DNA from: Okapia johnstoni
Lineage: Eukaryota > Chordata > Mammalia > Artiodactyla > Giraffidae
Direction: 5' to 3'
DNA: 64,000 nucleotides
Assembly: GCA_024291935.2 (NCBI GenBank)
Contig: CM044321.1
Coordinates: forward strand, 66,024,985 to 66,088,984
A program made the translations under genes and the position numbers. The notes under the pieces are model-generated. The model made no database searches. It saw nothing but the letters and a program-made list of their open reading frames with translations, and was not told where the DNA came from. Shown here one piece after another: positions 20,442 through 31,813 of this stretch (position 1 is its first letter; each line of letters begins with the position of its first letter).

Positions 20442-21132
20442 GCAGCTTCAGTTCAGTTCAGTTCAGTCGCTCAGTTGTGTCCGAATCTTTGTGACCCCAT
20501 GAGTTGCAGCATGCCAGCCCTCCCTGTCCAACACCAACTCCTGGAGCCCACTCAAACTCATGTCCATTGAGTCGGTGATGCCATCCAACCATCTCATCCT
20601 CTGCCGTCCCCTTCTCCTCCTGCCCTCAGTCTTACCCAACATCAAGGTCTTTTCAAATGAGTCAGCTCTTCGCATCAGGTGGCCAAAATATTGGAGTTTC
20701 AACTTCAACATCAGTCCTTCCAATGAACACCCAGGACTGATCTCCTTTAGGATGAACTGGTTGGATCTCCTTGCAGTCCAAGGGAATCTCAAGAGTCTTC
20801 TCCAACACCACCGTTCAAAAGCATCAATTCTTCAGTGCTCAGCTTTCTTTATAGTCCAACTCTCACATCCATACATGACTACTGGATAAACCATAGCCTT
20901 GACTAGACGGACCTTTGTTGGCAAAGTAATGTCTCTGCTTTTTAATATGCTATCTAGGTTGGTCATAACCTTCCTTCCAAGCAGTAAGCGTCTTTTAATT
21001 TCATGGCTGCAGTCACCATCTGCAGTGATTTTGGAGCCCCCCAAAATAAAGTCTGTCACTGTTTCCACTGTTTCCCCATCTATTTGCCATGAAGTGATAG
21101 GACCGGATGTGATGATCTTAGTTTTGCAGCTT
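20442..21132 (-). mobile_element. BovB LINE 3' end with short TSD
   Basis: About 680 bp on the minus strand, from the CAGTT tail at 20450 to GTGATGATCTTAGTTTT at 21110-21125. It encodes the C-terminal part of the BovB ORF. The 7-bp repeat GCAGCTT at 20442-20448 and 21126-21132 is a plausible TSD; short TSDs are normal for RTE elements, but 7 bp alone is weak. Confidence 0.9.
20463..21068 (-). pseudogene. BovB ORF C-terminal remnant
   Basis: Two open blocks on the minus strand. The first, 21068-20832 (78 codons), carries the DFILGGSKITADGDCSHEIK and VMYGCESWTIKKAE regions. The second, 20792-20463 (109 codons), carries [20 protein letters not shown], an arginine-rich [20 protein letters not shown] block and the C-terminal [12 protein letters not shown] frameshift separates them near 20800-20830. 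This part lies C-terminal to the reverse-transcriptase core. The arginine-rich block may bind nucleic acid, which I infer from charge only. No start or catalytic residues are present. Confidence 0.8.
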
Positions 21133-21192
21133 AATATACGTGTAATTGGAAGTGAAAAGGGGGGAAACAGAAAAAATTTGCAAAAAGAATGG

Positions 21193-21460
21193 CTTAACTT
21201 TTCCAGATTAAAAACAAAATGTTTATTTATTTGGCTGTGCAGGGTCTTAGTTGCGGCACTTGGGATCTTCGATCTTCATTGTGGCATGCAGGATCTTTTG
21301 TGGCATGCGAACTCTTAGTTGTAGCAGGTGGAATCTAGTTCCCTGACCAACGATCGAACCCAAGCCTCATTCGTTGGGAGCTCAGTCTTAGCCACTGTTG
21401 GGAGCATGGAGTCTTAGCCACTGGACCACCAGAGAAGTCCCTTAATTTTTCCAAATTTAA
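21193..21460 (-). mobile_element. CHR-2-type SINE with TSD
   Basis: Reverse-oriented: GTTTATTTATTTGGCTGTGC at 21221, GGGTCTTAGTTGCGGCACTT, TCCCTGACCAACGATCGAAC and CCACTGGACCACCAGAGAAG near 21419. Element about 21211-21440. The flanking repeats CTTAACTTTTCCAGATTA (21193-21210) and CTTAATTTTTCCAAATTTAA (21441-21460) are a diverged TSD from the L1 target. Confidence 0.88.
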
Positions 21461-21465
21461 TGAAA

Positions 21466-21530
21466 ACCTGGTGTGCTACAGTCCATGGGATCGCAAAGAG
21501 TCGGACATGACTGAGCAACTTCACTTCACT
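21466..21530 (+). mobile_element. Bov-tA/Bov-A 3' fragment
   Basis: GTGCTACAGTCCATGGGATC, GCAAAGAGTCGGACATGACT and a CTTCACTTCACTTC tail: only the last 65 bp of the SINE. Confidence 0.85.
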
Positions 21531-22505
21531 TCAGATCCACAAAACTAACAGAAAACTCCAAACATAAAAAGTTGAAAGCTACGCTAACACACATTACAAT
21601 GAAATTATTTAAAACCAATGATAAAAAAGATAATCTTAAAAGCCATCAGAGAGGAAAAAGACATACTTATCACTCATAACCTAGGTTCAGACTTCTTACT
21701 ACTAGCAAAAATAATCTCAAAAGGGATCATAGACAAATGTAAAATCTAAAACTGCAGAACTTCTAGAATAAAACACAGGTGAAAAATCTTTCTGACCTTG
21801 GGTGAAGCAAGTATTTCTTAGATGGAAACCGTAAATAATCTATTACAGAATTGGACACTTTCAATATTAAGAACTTCTAGAATGAAAAGAGAAGCCACAG
21901 ACTAAAAGAAAACCTTCACAAATCACTTATCTGATGAAAGACGTGTATACATATGAAGAACTCTATAAAGGCAATGATGAAAAAATGATCAACCATTTAA
22001 AAAATGGGCAGATGATTCAAAAGAAATTTCTTCAAAGTAAGTATGCAGGTGGCAAATAACCACATGAAAAAGCAACTTAGTATCATTAGTAATTGGGAAA
22101 ATAAAATTTCAACCACAAAAAATTAAATAACATTATATACCTATTAGAATGGCTAAAATTAAAGAGACTGGAACTCAAACGCATTCTGTTAAATGAAAGA
22201 AGCTAGGAAAAACAGAGTAAATACTGCATGATTCCATTTATATCAAATTCTTAAGAGTTCAGACTAATCTATAGTGAGGGAAGGAAGATCACAGGTTGTC
22301 TGCGACTGGATGTGGGAGGCAAGAGAGGGTGTGAAAGATGATTACAAAGGGGCACAAGGAAACTTTGGAGAATAGATGGTTAGCATCTTGATTGTGATGA
22401 TGTTTTCCCAGATATATGCATATGTCCAAAGTTACTACATTGTATGCTTTAAATATATGCAGTTTTTTCTGGGTCATTTATACTTCAGTAAAGCTGTAAG
22501 AATGG

Positions 22506-22931
22506 AAAAAGTCACAAGATTAAGAATAATTATAATAAACATGTTGTGCACATAGTTCAGTACTCAAAGGGGCCCTTCTGAGGGAAATCCAGACCAGGGT
22601 GTCCATAGGACACATCACGCAAGGCACTCCTTGCTTCTCCCAAACTCTCCTAGTACTAGTTGTCCTAATCAGAGAGTCACTAGCCAGACTTTCTACTGTT
22701 GTGACACTTATTTTCGGAGAAGTCTGCATCCTGTTCAGAGTCTGAGGTTTGGGGCCACTCTCAGCACCCTCGTCTGGCAGAGCTTCCCACTGTAATTGAC
22801 TTCTGTGTGTCATAGTCTGTGGTTTAGGCACAAGGCCATTTTCTTGTTTTATTAGTGTAGGAGGTCCCCCCCCACTTCTGTTTTCCATTCTGTCTCTGGG
22901 CTTTAAGTGACTGGAGTTAAGCAAAAATTCC

Positions 22932-22971
<40 letters not shown>

Positions 22972-23179
22972 TATACACGTCTCTGACCGGAAGTCATTCA
23001 AATGCTTCTTAACAGTTGGGAATGTGTCTGTTGTTTCCCAGAGTGTAGCCAAGGGCAGGGCTGATCTGGAGTAAATACATGTTGAATCACTAAAATTTCC
23101 AGTTAAGTGTCTCCCCACCTCTTTTATCTGTGCTGGGGCTCTTCTCACACGTGCTACCATTTTCTCTTTGGATGAGTGC
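22506..23179. other. No gene; CA microsatellite
   Basis: Unique-looking apart from the (CA)n at 22935-22964. The minus-strand frames running through it encode poly-(Cys-Val) from the microsatellite and are not genes. Confidence 0.55.
22935..22964. repeat. (AC)15 microsatellite
   Basis: An uninterrupted AC tract of about 30 bp followed by AAACACATATACAC. Confidence 0.97.
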
Positions 23180-23370
23180 ACCAGCCTCCAAACTGGCCTC
23201 CTCTCCTCTGGCCTTGCTCCCTTGAATTACTTCTATGTTTTTCAAAAGAATGATCTTTTTATATCACAAATCTGAGCATGCCACTTAAAGGAGTCCTTTA
23301 CTCTTAGGATAGAGTCCAGAGCCGTAGGAGGCATATAGGAGGCATTCAATAAATGTTGGTTAGGTGACAG
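23180..23370 (+). mobile_element. L2 LINE fragment
   Basis: AGCCTCCAAACTGGCCTCCT, TTTTCAAAAGAATGATCTTT, AATCTGAGCATGCCACTTAA and a CATTCAATAAATGTTGG end follow L2 order, with a deletion before the 3' terminus. Confidence 0.65.
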
Positions 23371-25149
23371 ACTGTGGGGCATCAGGAGCCTAGGCCCCAA
23401 GATGGAGCTGAGATAGGTCTTTGAGTTATCATATCTCCCTTGGTAGTTTATTAAATCTTTCTTTGCTTCAGCTTTTCTCTATGTATATGCCTACTTGTGA
23501 GTGTAAAACAAATACAAGATATTGGATGAATGTGTTAATTCATGTCTGCCAAGAGGCCGATGCAAGGTAGGATTAACCATGCAAGGGGTTTGTTGAGAAC
23601 AGGAGCACAGAAAGCTGGGAGTAGCCTCCCTACTATATTGGAGGTCTGGCACTTACAGAAGGAGAGCGGGAAGGAGGGATTGCAGACCAAGTGCAGTTCC
23701 GAGAAAGGCTTGGCCAGACCAATGGGAACTCCTGTAACAAAGTCGTGCATAGGGAGTGTCCTGCCTCTGACTAGAAAGGGCTGTGTTAGTATCCCCACCA
23801 GCTTCACTCACTGGGTAGGAGCAGCCTGCAGGAAATGTGGCCTTAACACCAAGAAGGTGGTGGATCTAGAGGAGCTATTGCTTCCTGAGCAGAAGATCAA
23901 ACCAGCACATTTCCAGCCACCACAAGTCAGAAGCCCTTAAAGTTAGGAGACCAGGCATTAAGTCAACATGAGAAAAAAAAGTCAGCTGTCAGTTGTTGAA
24001 GGACTATCTATTTAGCATGTGGGTTTCATGTCATTAACTCACCAGCCTTGCTTTTTAAGTTTCTTCTTCCTGCTACATTCGTTTTATCCTTTTCACTACT
24101 CATGAGCAGCTTTACACAGAGGTTGGCAGGAATAGAGAAGCAAGGAGTCAGTCCATTTTTTTTTCCTGCTGTTGAGGACCAAATTGCTGCACCAAAAATA
24201 TGACCTCCCTCATCTTTGTTTTTCTAACTTTTCATTTTTTGGAAATGCTTTTCTTATTAATATTTAAATTATAGCATACAGCAAAATGTCTATACAGTTA
24301 TTTATATCTAAAGATGATGTCAAATTAAATTTTGATAGATAGTTTTAAAGTCCCAGATCTCCATTAACATAGATAAAATAGCAATACTACATTATTATTA
24401 TCTCCTACACTTCATCTTTTATTGGCATTTCCTTAAACTACTGATTTTCCTGTGGTTTTCAAATTCAAAATGAAAAGGATGCTCCCCCAAACCAGTATCA
24501 CCAGTGCTTCTTCCATCCTTAGAAGAAAACAGGTTCTTAAAGAGTGCTTTTATTTCTTAAAGTGCTTAGGATTCATTCAGGAAGTTACTTGAGCTGGGTC
24601 CAGATAAAGGAGTAGACCATCCAACTCCTGACATTTTCCAGGGCTGTGTGTCCAGAACTTGGTGACCCAATTCTTCTCAGTTGGCCTATATTCAGCTGAG
24701 CAAGTCATCAGACTTATGAGGTGTTTTGCTTTTTTAAAAAACCAAAAACCACTCTTCTAAAGAAAATGAAGCATTAAATAAAATATGCCACTATAATCTT
24801 GTGTAATCTTAAAAGCTGGCAGGACTAGTCTATAAAAACAAGCCTGAAAGCCAAGGCAAATAGGCCTACAAAGCAGTCAAACCTGGGGGGGATGTTGCCG
24901 AAGGAGGCCTGCCATGTGGTAAGAGCCAAACCAAACTCTTGATCTGAATTCCTTACTTAAGCACACCTAACAGTCAGAAGGAAGGTATGATCACCAAAGG
25001 ACAGATTAAGGTGTGATAGAACAGCGGCTTTTCCATACCATCTTTAATGGAAGTCAGTATTTTTAAAGTTAGAGATGAAAGTGAATATAGTAATTGAAAG
25101 AGAAGGATATTTTCATGTAGATGCACATAGGTGTTCCCGGTTCCTCATA
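23371..25149. other. Unassigned stretch with a GC-richer block
   Basis: 23530-23945 is GC-richer and has overlapping open frames on both strands (132 codons plus, 90 codons minus). Text such as GCAAGGGGTTTGTTGAGAAC suggests an old LTR-like repeat, but I cannot name one. The remainder is AT-rich with no exon. Confidence 0.4.
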
Positions 25150-25400
25150 TACATAGAAGGTACAAATGAAGCTTATTATGTGTCCAATCTAGTCCTGGAT
25201 GCCATGGATGAGAGATGGCACACAATTTTTAAATTTAATCATTGTGTTCTTATGAGGACTGTGTTACTATCTCCATTTTATAGATAAGCAAACTAAGTCT
25301 CAGCCAGGGGAGAAAAGTAGCCTAAAATCATATAACTAGTCACCGTTGGATTCAAGACTCAAACTCAGTGTGCCTACCTCAAAACCCCAGGTTTTTCTGA
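25150..25400 (-). mobile_element. MIR SINE, antisense
   Basis: Reverse MIR: TTATTATGTGTCCAATCTAG, then TCTCCATTTTATAGATAAGC near 25271, TCATATAACTAGTCACCGTT near 25328 and AGACTCAAACTCAGTGTGCC near 25355. Confidence 0.72.
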
Positions 25401-25599
25401 TGTACAATACCGTAATGCCTCCAAAGAAATAGAAAGGTGTGTCGTGATTTTCCACTATCCACCATTTGCTTGAGAAGAGAGATGAATTTGTGAAATAACT
25501 ACAGCATAGTTTTATACTTATATAAAGTGTAAATATATTTCAGTATGAGGACTACAAGAAGGAAACACTGTGCTGCTTCTCCATTGGTAATTAGATTTC

Positions 25600-27240
25600 C
25601 CCTGTGCCCCCTCTTCAGCTCCAGACCTCCCTCATCCTGACCTTCACATCCCCCAAGAACCTGCAGGCACTCAGATGTGCCACCGCTCCCTGCCCTGACT
25701 TCATCAGCTGTCACCGTGCTGGCCTACCTCAGCCAAGCTGTCAGTACTCACCCTCCTTGTCTTCTTCTCCACCAGGCCCTGCACTCCTATCCCTCCCTCT
25801 TTCCTGCCCGCTCCCTCCTCATGATCTCTGCTCCCTTATAACTGCAACTGCAGTCTTCTCTGAGTTCCTTCTCCTCAGGCCCTGAAGGTACTAAAATCTC
25901 TTGAAATTTACAAAAGCCCTCCAAGAAACTGCCTTCCAAGACTAGCACTTTTTTCATCCTTCAACCTTTCTAAGTAAAGCTTCTTGGGATTAGATTACTT
26001 TATTTACCCTATATTCCTTAATTTATCCTGTTCAAATTTCTATCCCCTGGATCTAGCCAAGATCACTTCATAATTACCAAGTTTTAGAATCTTCTGGGTT
26101 GTTAATTTTCAGTCTTTTTCTATTAACCTACTCCTCCTGGTTAAAATCTTCCCATTTTTGTCATACTCTTTATCACCCTCTTCTTGTCATTTCCTTCAGC
26201 ATCATAAATACTACGATGCCCCCAGACTCTTATCTCTGCCTCTCCTGTTCTTGATTATAAGCAACTTTCCCTAACCAGTTCATCTTTCAGAGCTGGAATT
26301 CTCACAGATATTCTGTATTCATTCAGTCCAGACCACTTTCCTGGACTCCTACTTTTTTATACAGCCCCCACTGGGTGTCCCTCAGTCTTTTCAAATTCAA
26401 TCTGTCTAAAAGTAGAATTCTTTACCTTATATTCCAAACCCCTGACCGCCTCCCCTATTGCTCATCTTCATCAGCGTGACACCTCTGTGAACCACCTTAC
26501 CTAAGTCAAAACCTGAAAACTACCCAAGATACCTCTCTCCCTCCCTCTCTCTCACTTCCCTTGCTCTTCATCCCCTCCTAAATATTACTCATAATGACCG
26601 TGTCATCACAGATAGTCTATTTCATGTCCTTCTGTTTCAGCAAGTCTTGGTTTTGTGAGCTTGTGTCCAAACTCTTCCTTCCCTAGTCCATCCCTCATGT
26701 CACTTGAAAATTACCATTATAAAGCCTATAATTTTGAAGTCCTTATCACCCACAGGCCTTCATATAGTATACATATTCCCAAGGACTTCATATAGTATAC
26801 AAATTCTCTATTATCTACCCATCTTATCTTTCTAACCCCGGTGTTTTGCACTCTTCCCTATAATTAGTTTACGGCATTTCCCCAAAGACTCATGCTTCCC
26901 TCCTCTCTGCCCCTTTCCTTTGTACATGTTGTCCCTTCTGTCTGGAATTCCCCTCTCCCTCTTATTTTCCCAGTGAAATTATTCATTAAGAATGATCTTA
27001 AATACTACCCTCTACACAAACCTCCCCCTGATTCTTTATATGAGACCCTTTCTCTGAGTAACCATCATTTCTTATAGTCACCTCTACTGGTATGTTTGTT
27101 CCAAACGGTCACAATCTTTTCCCTTTGGGGCTGTCTTCTGCTCTAGACTGTGATCTCATTCAGAGTAGAGAACTCAGTTTCATCTTCATCCAGCTGGATT
27201 TTCAACAGCACATGAAAATGTAGTGAATTTAATTCAGTAG
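25600..27240 (+). mobile_element. Long L2 LINE 3' part
   Basis: A pyrimidine-rich sense-strand L2. 26390-26560 has the 'ctgtctaaaagtagaattct' block that corresponds to the coding region after the reverse-transcriptase core, then ATACCTCTCTCCCTCCCTCT. 26880-27060 has the CTTCCCTCCTCTCTGCCCCT and TCTGGAATTCCCCTCTCCCT blocks, and 27120-27230 is the 3' end (TGTGATCTCATTCAGAGTAG). The part before 26020 is less certain. All frames are broken. A 28-bp unit is partly duplicated at 26758-26806 (CTTCATATAGTATACA twice). Confidence 0.6.
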
Positions 27241-27847
27241 TGAATGTAATATCTGTAAAATATATATATAGGTAGTGTTAATTGCACTTATTGAAATCAG
27301 TTCATTCTTTGTCATACTAAATTCTTCATTGAATAGCTTTCTATTGGTGTGTGTATATATATATATACACACATATACATATATACATCTTACCTACTCT
27401 TCTAGATTATCAAATCTTGGAGTCTTTTACTTTTACCAGTTATCTTAGGGTGGGTCATGCCTCTTGTAAATCTAGATAACCAGATCAAGATATTGCAAGT
27501 ATTTTTACTAGGCCTGTGATATTGTTACTGGACTAGGAAATTCAAAGGTAAATCATGAAACCAAACATTTTTTATGATTACAAGAATTCTAAACCAAATA
27601 AGGAGAAAAAAATGTTTGATTTTAAACTAATTAATTCACACTCCCAGTTCTTACAGGTTAGTCCACTCACTTTGCATTCAGAGCTTTTATTTGTCACTTT
27701 GAGTGTCTCATAACATAATATTTCTGTCATTATCATCTGATAAATGCTTGTGTAAGTGTACTCATTGATTTCAATTATTATAACAAAATTTAATGAAAAA
27801 TTATATGATGTATGTTTTCTACTACTGCATTGATTTGTTGTTGTTAT
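27241..27847. other. No gene; palindromic dinucleotide tract
   Basis: It contains the (GT)n(AT)n(AC)n tract at 27347-27373. Otherwise AT-rich and unassigned. Confidence 0.5.
27347..27373. repeat. (GT)4(AT)6(AC)n alternating palindrome
   Basis: A run of alternating purine-pyrimidine that is nearly self-complementary: GT units, then AT units, then AC units. A second mixed TA/CA tract continues to 27390. Confidence 0.92.
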
Positions 27848-28493
27848 AATAGTCACTAAGTCGTGTCTGACTCTTTGCAACCCTGTAGACAGTAGCATGC
27901 GAGGCTCCTCTGTCTTCCACTGTCTCCCGGAGCTTGCTCAAATTCATGTCCATTGAGTCAGTGCTGCTCTCTAAGCATCTCATCCTCTGCCACCCTCTTC
28001 TTCTTTTGCCTTCAATCTTTCCCAGTATCAGAGTCTTTTCCAATGAGTCGGCACTTCATATCAGGTGGCCAAAGGATTGGAGCTTCAGCTTCAGCATCAG
28101 TCCTTCCAATGAATATCCAGAACTGATTTCCTTTAGGATTGACTGGTTTGATCTTCTTGCTGTCCAAGGAACTCTTAAGAGTCTTCTCCAGCACCACAAT
28201 TCAAAAGCATCAGTTCTTCAGCACTCACTCTTCTTTATGGTCCAACTCTCACATCCATACATGACTACTGGAAAAACCATAGCTTTGACTAGATGGAGTT
28301 TTGTCAGCAAAGTGATGTTTCTGTTGTTTAATACGCTGTCTAGGTTTGTTATAGCTTTCTTCCAAGGAGCAAGCGTCTTCTCATTTTATGGCTGCAGTCA
28401 CCATCTGCAGTGATTTTGGAGCTCAAGAAAATAAAATCCATCACTGCTTCCACTTTTCCCCATCTATTTGCCATGAAGTGATGAGACCAGATG
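27848..28493 (-). mobile_element. BovB LINE 3' end
   Basis: About 645 bp, minus strand: tail side AGTCACTAAGTCGTGTCTGA at 27851, then CATCTCATCCTCTGCCACCC, CAGTCCTTCCAATGAATATC and CTCACATCCATACATGACTA, ending at GACCAGATGCCA. It encodes the C-terminal BovB ORF in broken frames (28043-27822, 28197-28012). More diverged than the copies at 10.6 and 20.4 kb. No TSD was found. Confidence 0.9.
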
Positions 28494-30874
28494 CCAGTGA
28501 CATCTTCTAAAGGAAAGGGTCAAGAGCTGGTGTGTTGGGGTCAAGAGTCAGGGACACCACTGTTAGATGTCCAGGTCGGAGCGGGACATTCAGCAAAGGA
28601 TCTAAAGAGTGGAACACACGAAGTCTGAGAAAGCAGGGCAAGAAGATGCGTGCTCCAGAGACAAGGAGAGCATCTGGACAGCTCCAGAGCAGCCTGACTG
28701 TCTCAGCAGGATCAGGCTCAGCTGCTGCTTCCATAGACTTCTGGCAAACCTGCCTTGAATCGAAGGATTAGTCCACTTTGCCTAGAGCAAATACAGTTGT
28801 TCAAAAGATGAAACTTTTAAAGGTTCTTATGGGTTTTTGCAGTTTTGGAAAAGTTACTTCAAATATTTATCCAGATGCAAATTCCTTGGATCATTGTTTT
28901 AGAATGAACTTTATTAACTAAACTTGTTCCAGGAAAATTCTATAATCAGTTTTGTTATTAAGAAACTTCGTTTTCATTTGATGCATTCCTTTCTTCCTTC
29001 ATTTATTCATTTCTGGGACTTGATCCAAACCTTATATAAAGCATTCACAGAAAGAGAGAAAACAAGTGGCGTCTTTATATAAACTATTCAAAAAGGAAAT
29101 GAAGCCATCCAAATGTGACCTATGCCATCTGTGGTCTGTGATAAATAGCAAAACTACAGTTATGTTTTTTCTTTAAATGTTAACTATAAAATATAAAATC
29201 CTTTTTATCAGCACCAGATGTCAGGCATGCTTATTAAAATGCCATGGTTTATTAAATAGTATCATTTTATACTCACTGAACTAGTAAAGGTTGTTTTTTT
29301 TTTTTTTTGCTTTTAGGTTAAATGTCTGAAATTATGCATTACTTACTACTTCTGTTCAAGTATCTGAATCCTATTGTACATATACCAGAATTTACATTTA
29401 GAAGTAGAAAGATTTATACATCATGGGCTGAATCAAAATATTTTCAATCCACAAAAGTAGATTTTCATTTGACTCTTATGTTTCAGATGTATTGAAATTT
29501 TCATATAGCACTAAAACAAGCATTACTTTCATATCTCAGGTGTAAAAGAAATGAGTGAAGATCAAATGAAAACAGAGTAAATATTGAATTATATTATACA
29601 GTCTCTCTAGCCTTTTTAGCAGCTTTTTCTTTGGCTTTCATAGTGCAGTTATTTGTGAGGAAATCTGTTGGTTTCTGTTTCTCCCCACAGTCCCACTAAA
29701 AATTACTACAGCCTTTTCTCAGCCTGAGTCAGGGAAGGGATAACTTTGACAATTCAGTAGGAATCACTATAAAGAATTTTTACAGAAATAAAAAGTTTTG
29801 GAAACTTCTCTATAAGGCCAATATTTTGAAATCAAATTTAAAGTCAATAATGAAAATTTAGTATGGTAATCAAAGAATGTTAAATTTTCATCTTATCTCT
29901 TTATAAACTGATACTGTGATTGAAACTTTTAGGTCTCCTTGAAATAGCTCTGAGATCACAGATGATAATACTTTAAAATATTTGCTCTTCTTTTTCATTT
30001 TTACATATAGTTTGTGCATGATCTTTTAAGGAATTAACATGAGGGAGATTAGGAAAAGGTTTTTTTTGGTTGTTTTTTTATATATAAAACCACCTATATC
30101 ACAGTCAATGAGTCTTAAGTTATTTGGGCCAAAGTCAGTATAATATAGCCCTTATGTTTGCCTAAAGAAACCAGCTTTCCAGTGGTTATCTGATGATTAG
30201 CTTTATCAGCTCGTTTCTACTTAGACATTATTCTGTAATGTTTAAATCAAGGTCACCGCAAAATATGGTTTACTAAGTTTGAAACCAGTGGGTGTATTCT
30301 GGACAAAGTAAAGAGCAAATAGTAAAATGGCTTACATGTTTTCGTAAGAGTTTATTTATTTTGGGATGTTATCTGCTGCTTTTAGTTTTAAAGGCTTACT
30401 ACAAGGGCACTAGGAACAAATGGGCCCTTTGTATTTCAGGAACAGCAGGTGATGAAACAGCTTTTTGGTTTCACTTGGACAATAATAGTCAATGTATTTA
30501 TTGACTTGATTGATCATCACAAGCCCCATGGGCCATTGCTCCCTATAAAAATTATCTGGATGTTTTTATGGCTGTCTAGAGTTGTTCTATTCATTTAATC
30601 TGCATATTTGTCCATGTGACAAGGGATGCATATCTGCATTTCATCCAGATTTCACACATTTGTTCCAAAAACCAATTGTCTACTAAGTACATGTTCATAA
30701 AACCAATTCCTAAAATGTTGTTATTCTTAGACTGTCTGTGTGAACATGGCTTTATAATTACTATGGCTTTAGTAGGATTAAAAACTTAACACCTTCTGGG
30801 GATCTCACCAGATGAGGCAAGTGACTCAAACATATTTCAAAGAACTTTACTAGGATTTATCCATGAGATAATTG
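28494..30874. other. 2.4-kb repeat-poor stretch
   Basis: 28500-28775 is GC-richer, with a 79-codon plus frame and a 75-codon minus frame. Nothing in it resembles a known family. 28800-30870 is AT-rich, with a T-run at 29293-29308, and has no recognisable repeat. No exon could be supported. Confidence 0.45.
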
Positions 30875-31739
30875 TAACTATTCTCAGTAAGTTGAGTCAC
30901 TCAGTCATGTCCAACTCTTTGCGACCCCATGGACTGCAGCACACCAGGCTTCCCTGTCCTTCACCAACTACCAGAGCTTGCTTAAACTCATGTCCATCGA
31001 GTTGGTGATGCCATCCAACCATCTCATCCTCTGTTGTCTCCTTCTCCTCCTGCCTCAGTCTTTCCCAGCGTCAGGGTCTTTTCCATTGAATCAGTTCTTC
31101 ACATCAGGTGGCCAAAGGATTGGAGCTTCAACTTCAGCATCAGTCCTTCCAATGAATATTCAGGACTGATCTCCTTTAGGATTGACTAGTTGGATCTCCT
31201 TGCAGTCCAAGGGACTCTCAAGAGTCTTCTCCAACATCACAGTTCAAAAGCATCAATTCTTTGGCGCTCAGCTTTCTTTATGGTCCAACTCTCACATCCA
31301 TACATGACTACTGGAAAAGCCATAGCTTTGACTAGACGGAGCTTTGTCAGCCAAGTAATGTCTCTGCTTTTTAATATGCTGTCTAGGTTAGTCATAGCTT
31401 TTCTTCCAAGGAGTAAGTGTCTTAATTTCATGGCTGCAGTCACCATCTGTAGTGATTTTGGAGCCCAAGAATATTTTCTTTATTCAGACTTTATTAAGTC
31501 TCTCACTGTTTCCACTGTTTCCATCTATTTGCCATGAAGTGATTGGGCCAGATGCCATGATCTTAGTTTTTTGAATGTTGAGTTTTAAGCCAGCTTTTTC
31601 ACTCTCCTCTTTCATTTTCACCAAGAGGCTCTTCAGTTCCTCTTCGCTTTCTGCCATAAGGTTGGTGTCATCTGCATATTTGATGTTATTGATATTTGTC
31701 GTGGCAATCTTGATTCCAGCTCGCACTTCTAACCATTCT
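30875..31739 (-). mobile_element. BovB LINE 3' end with TSD
   Basis: Element about 30885-31729, minus strand. It reaches further 5' than most copies here and includes the YADD catalytic block. The flanking repeats TAACTATTCT (30875-30884) and TAACCATTCT (31730-31739) differ at one base. A small internal insertion or rearrangement is seen near 31465-31500, where BovB text is broken by ATTTTCTTTATTCAGACTTT. Confidence 0.9.
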
Positions 31740-31813
31740 AGAGTTCCTGAATCTCCAGCGGGATAATTACCTGCCCTTAGCCATCTATCCCACAAAGAGA
31801 AAGGGTCAAACAC
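31237..31813 (-). pseudogene. BovB reverse-transcriptase end with intact YADD
   Basis: The minus-strand frame 31813-31484 (109 codons) enters BovB at VRAGIKIATTNINN and reads KYADDTNLMAESEEELKSLL, with the YADD codons at 31667-31678. This is the metal-binding reverse-transcriptase motif C. LKLNIQKTKIMASGPITSWQ follows. The frame then breaks. A second frame, 31446-31237, continues with LLLGRKAMTNLDSILKSRDI and VMYGCESWTIKKAERQRIDA. Residues before VRAG are flanking DNA. Motif A and the endonuclease are missing, so it cannot be active despite the intact motif. Confidence 0.82.

Larger units (their letters stand above)
21133..22505 (+). mobile_element. Second half-L1-like element with nested SINEs
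   Basis: The ORF1 end of an old L1 (GGCTTAACTTTTCCAGATTA, then after the inserts ATCTTAAAAGCCATCAGAGA near 21634) is followed by the 3' end of ORF2 (a 'ctagaataaaacacaggtg' block near 21763, TTGGGTGAAGCAAGTATTTC near 21798, CAGATGATTCAAAAGAAATT near 22010, ACTGCATGATTCCATTTATA near 22222) and a 3' UTR end near 22500. It is interrupted by a CHR-2 SINE and a Bov fragment. The split of one element by the BovB at 20449 is possible but not shown, since the left element already has its own 3' end. Confidence 0.65.

Noticed and set aside
20442..21132. Using the 7-bp repeat GCAGCTT as proof of insertion
   Set aside because: Seven bases are too few on their own. The BovB is called from its sequence, and the TSD is listed only as plausible.
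22520..23181. Minus-strand frames with poly-Cys-Val
   Set aside because: They are translations of the CA microsatellite and its flanks.
25604..25885. Proline- and leucine-rich 93-codon frame
   Set aside because: A pyrimidine-rich L2 stretch gives such composition. No start context, domain or splice evidence supports a gene.
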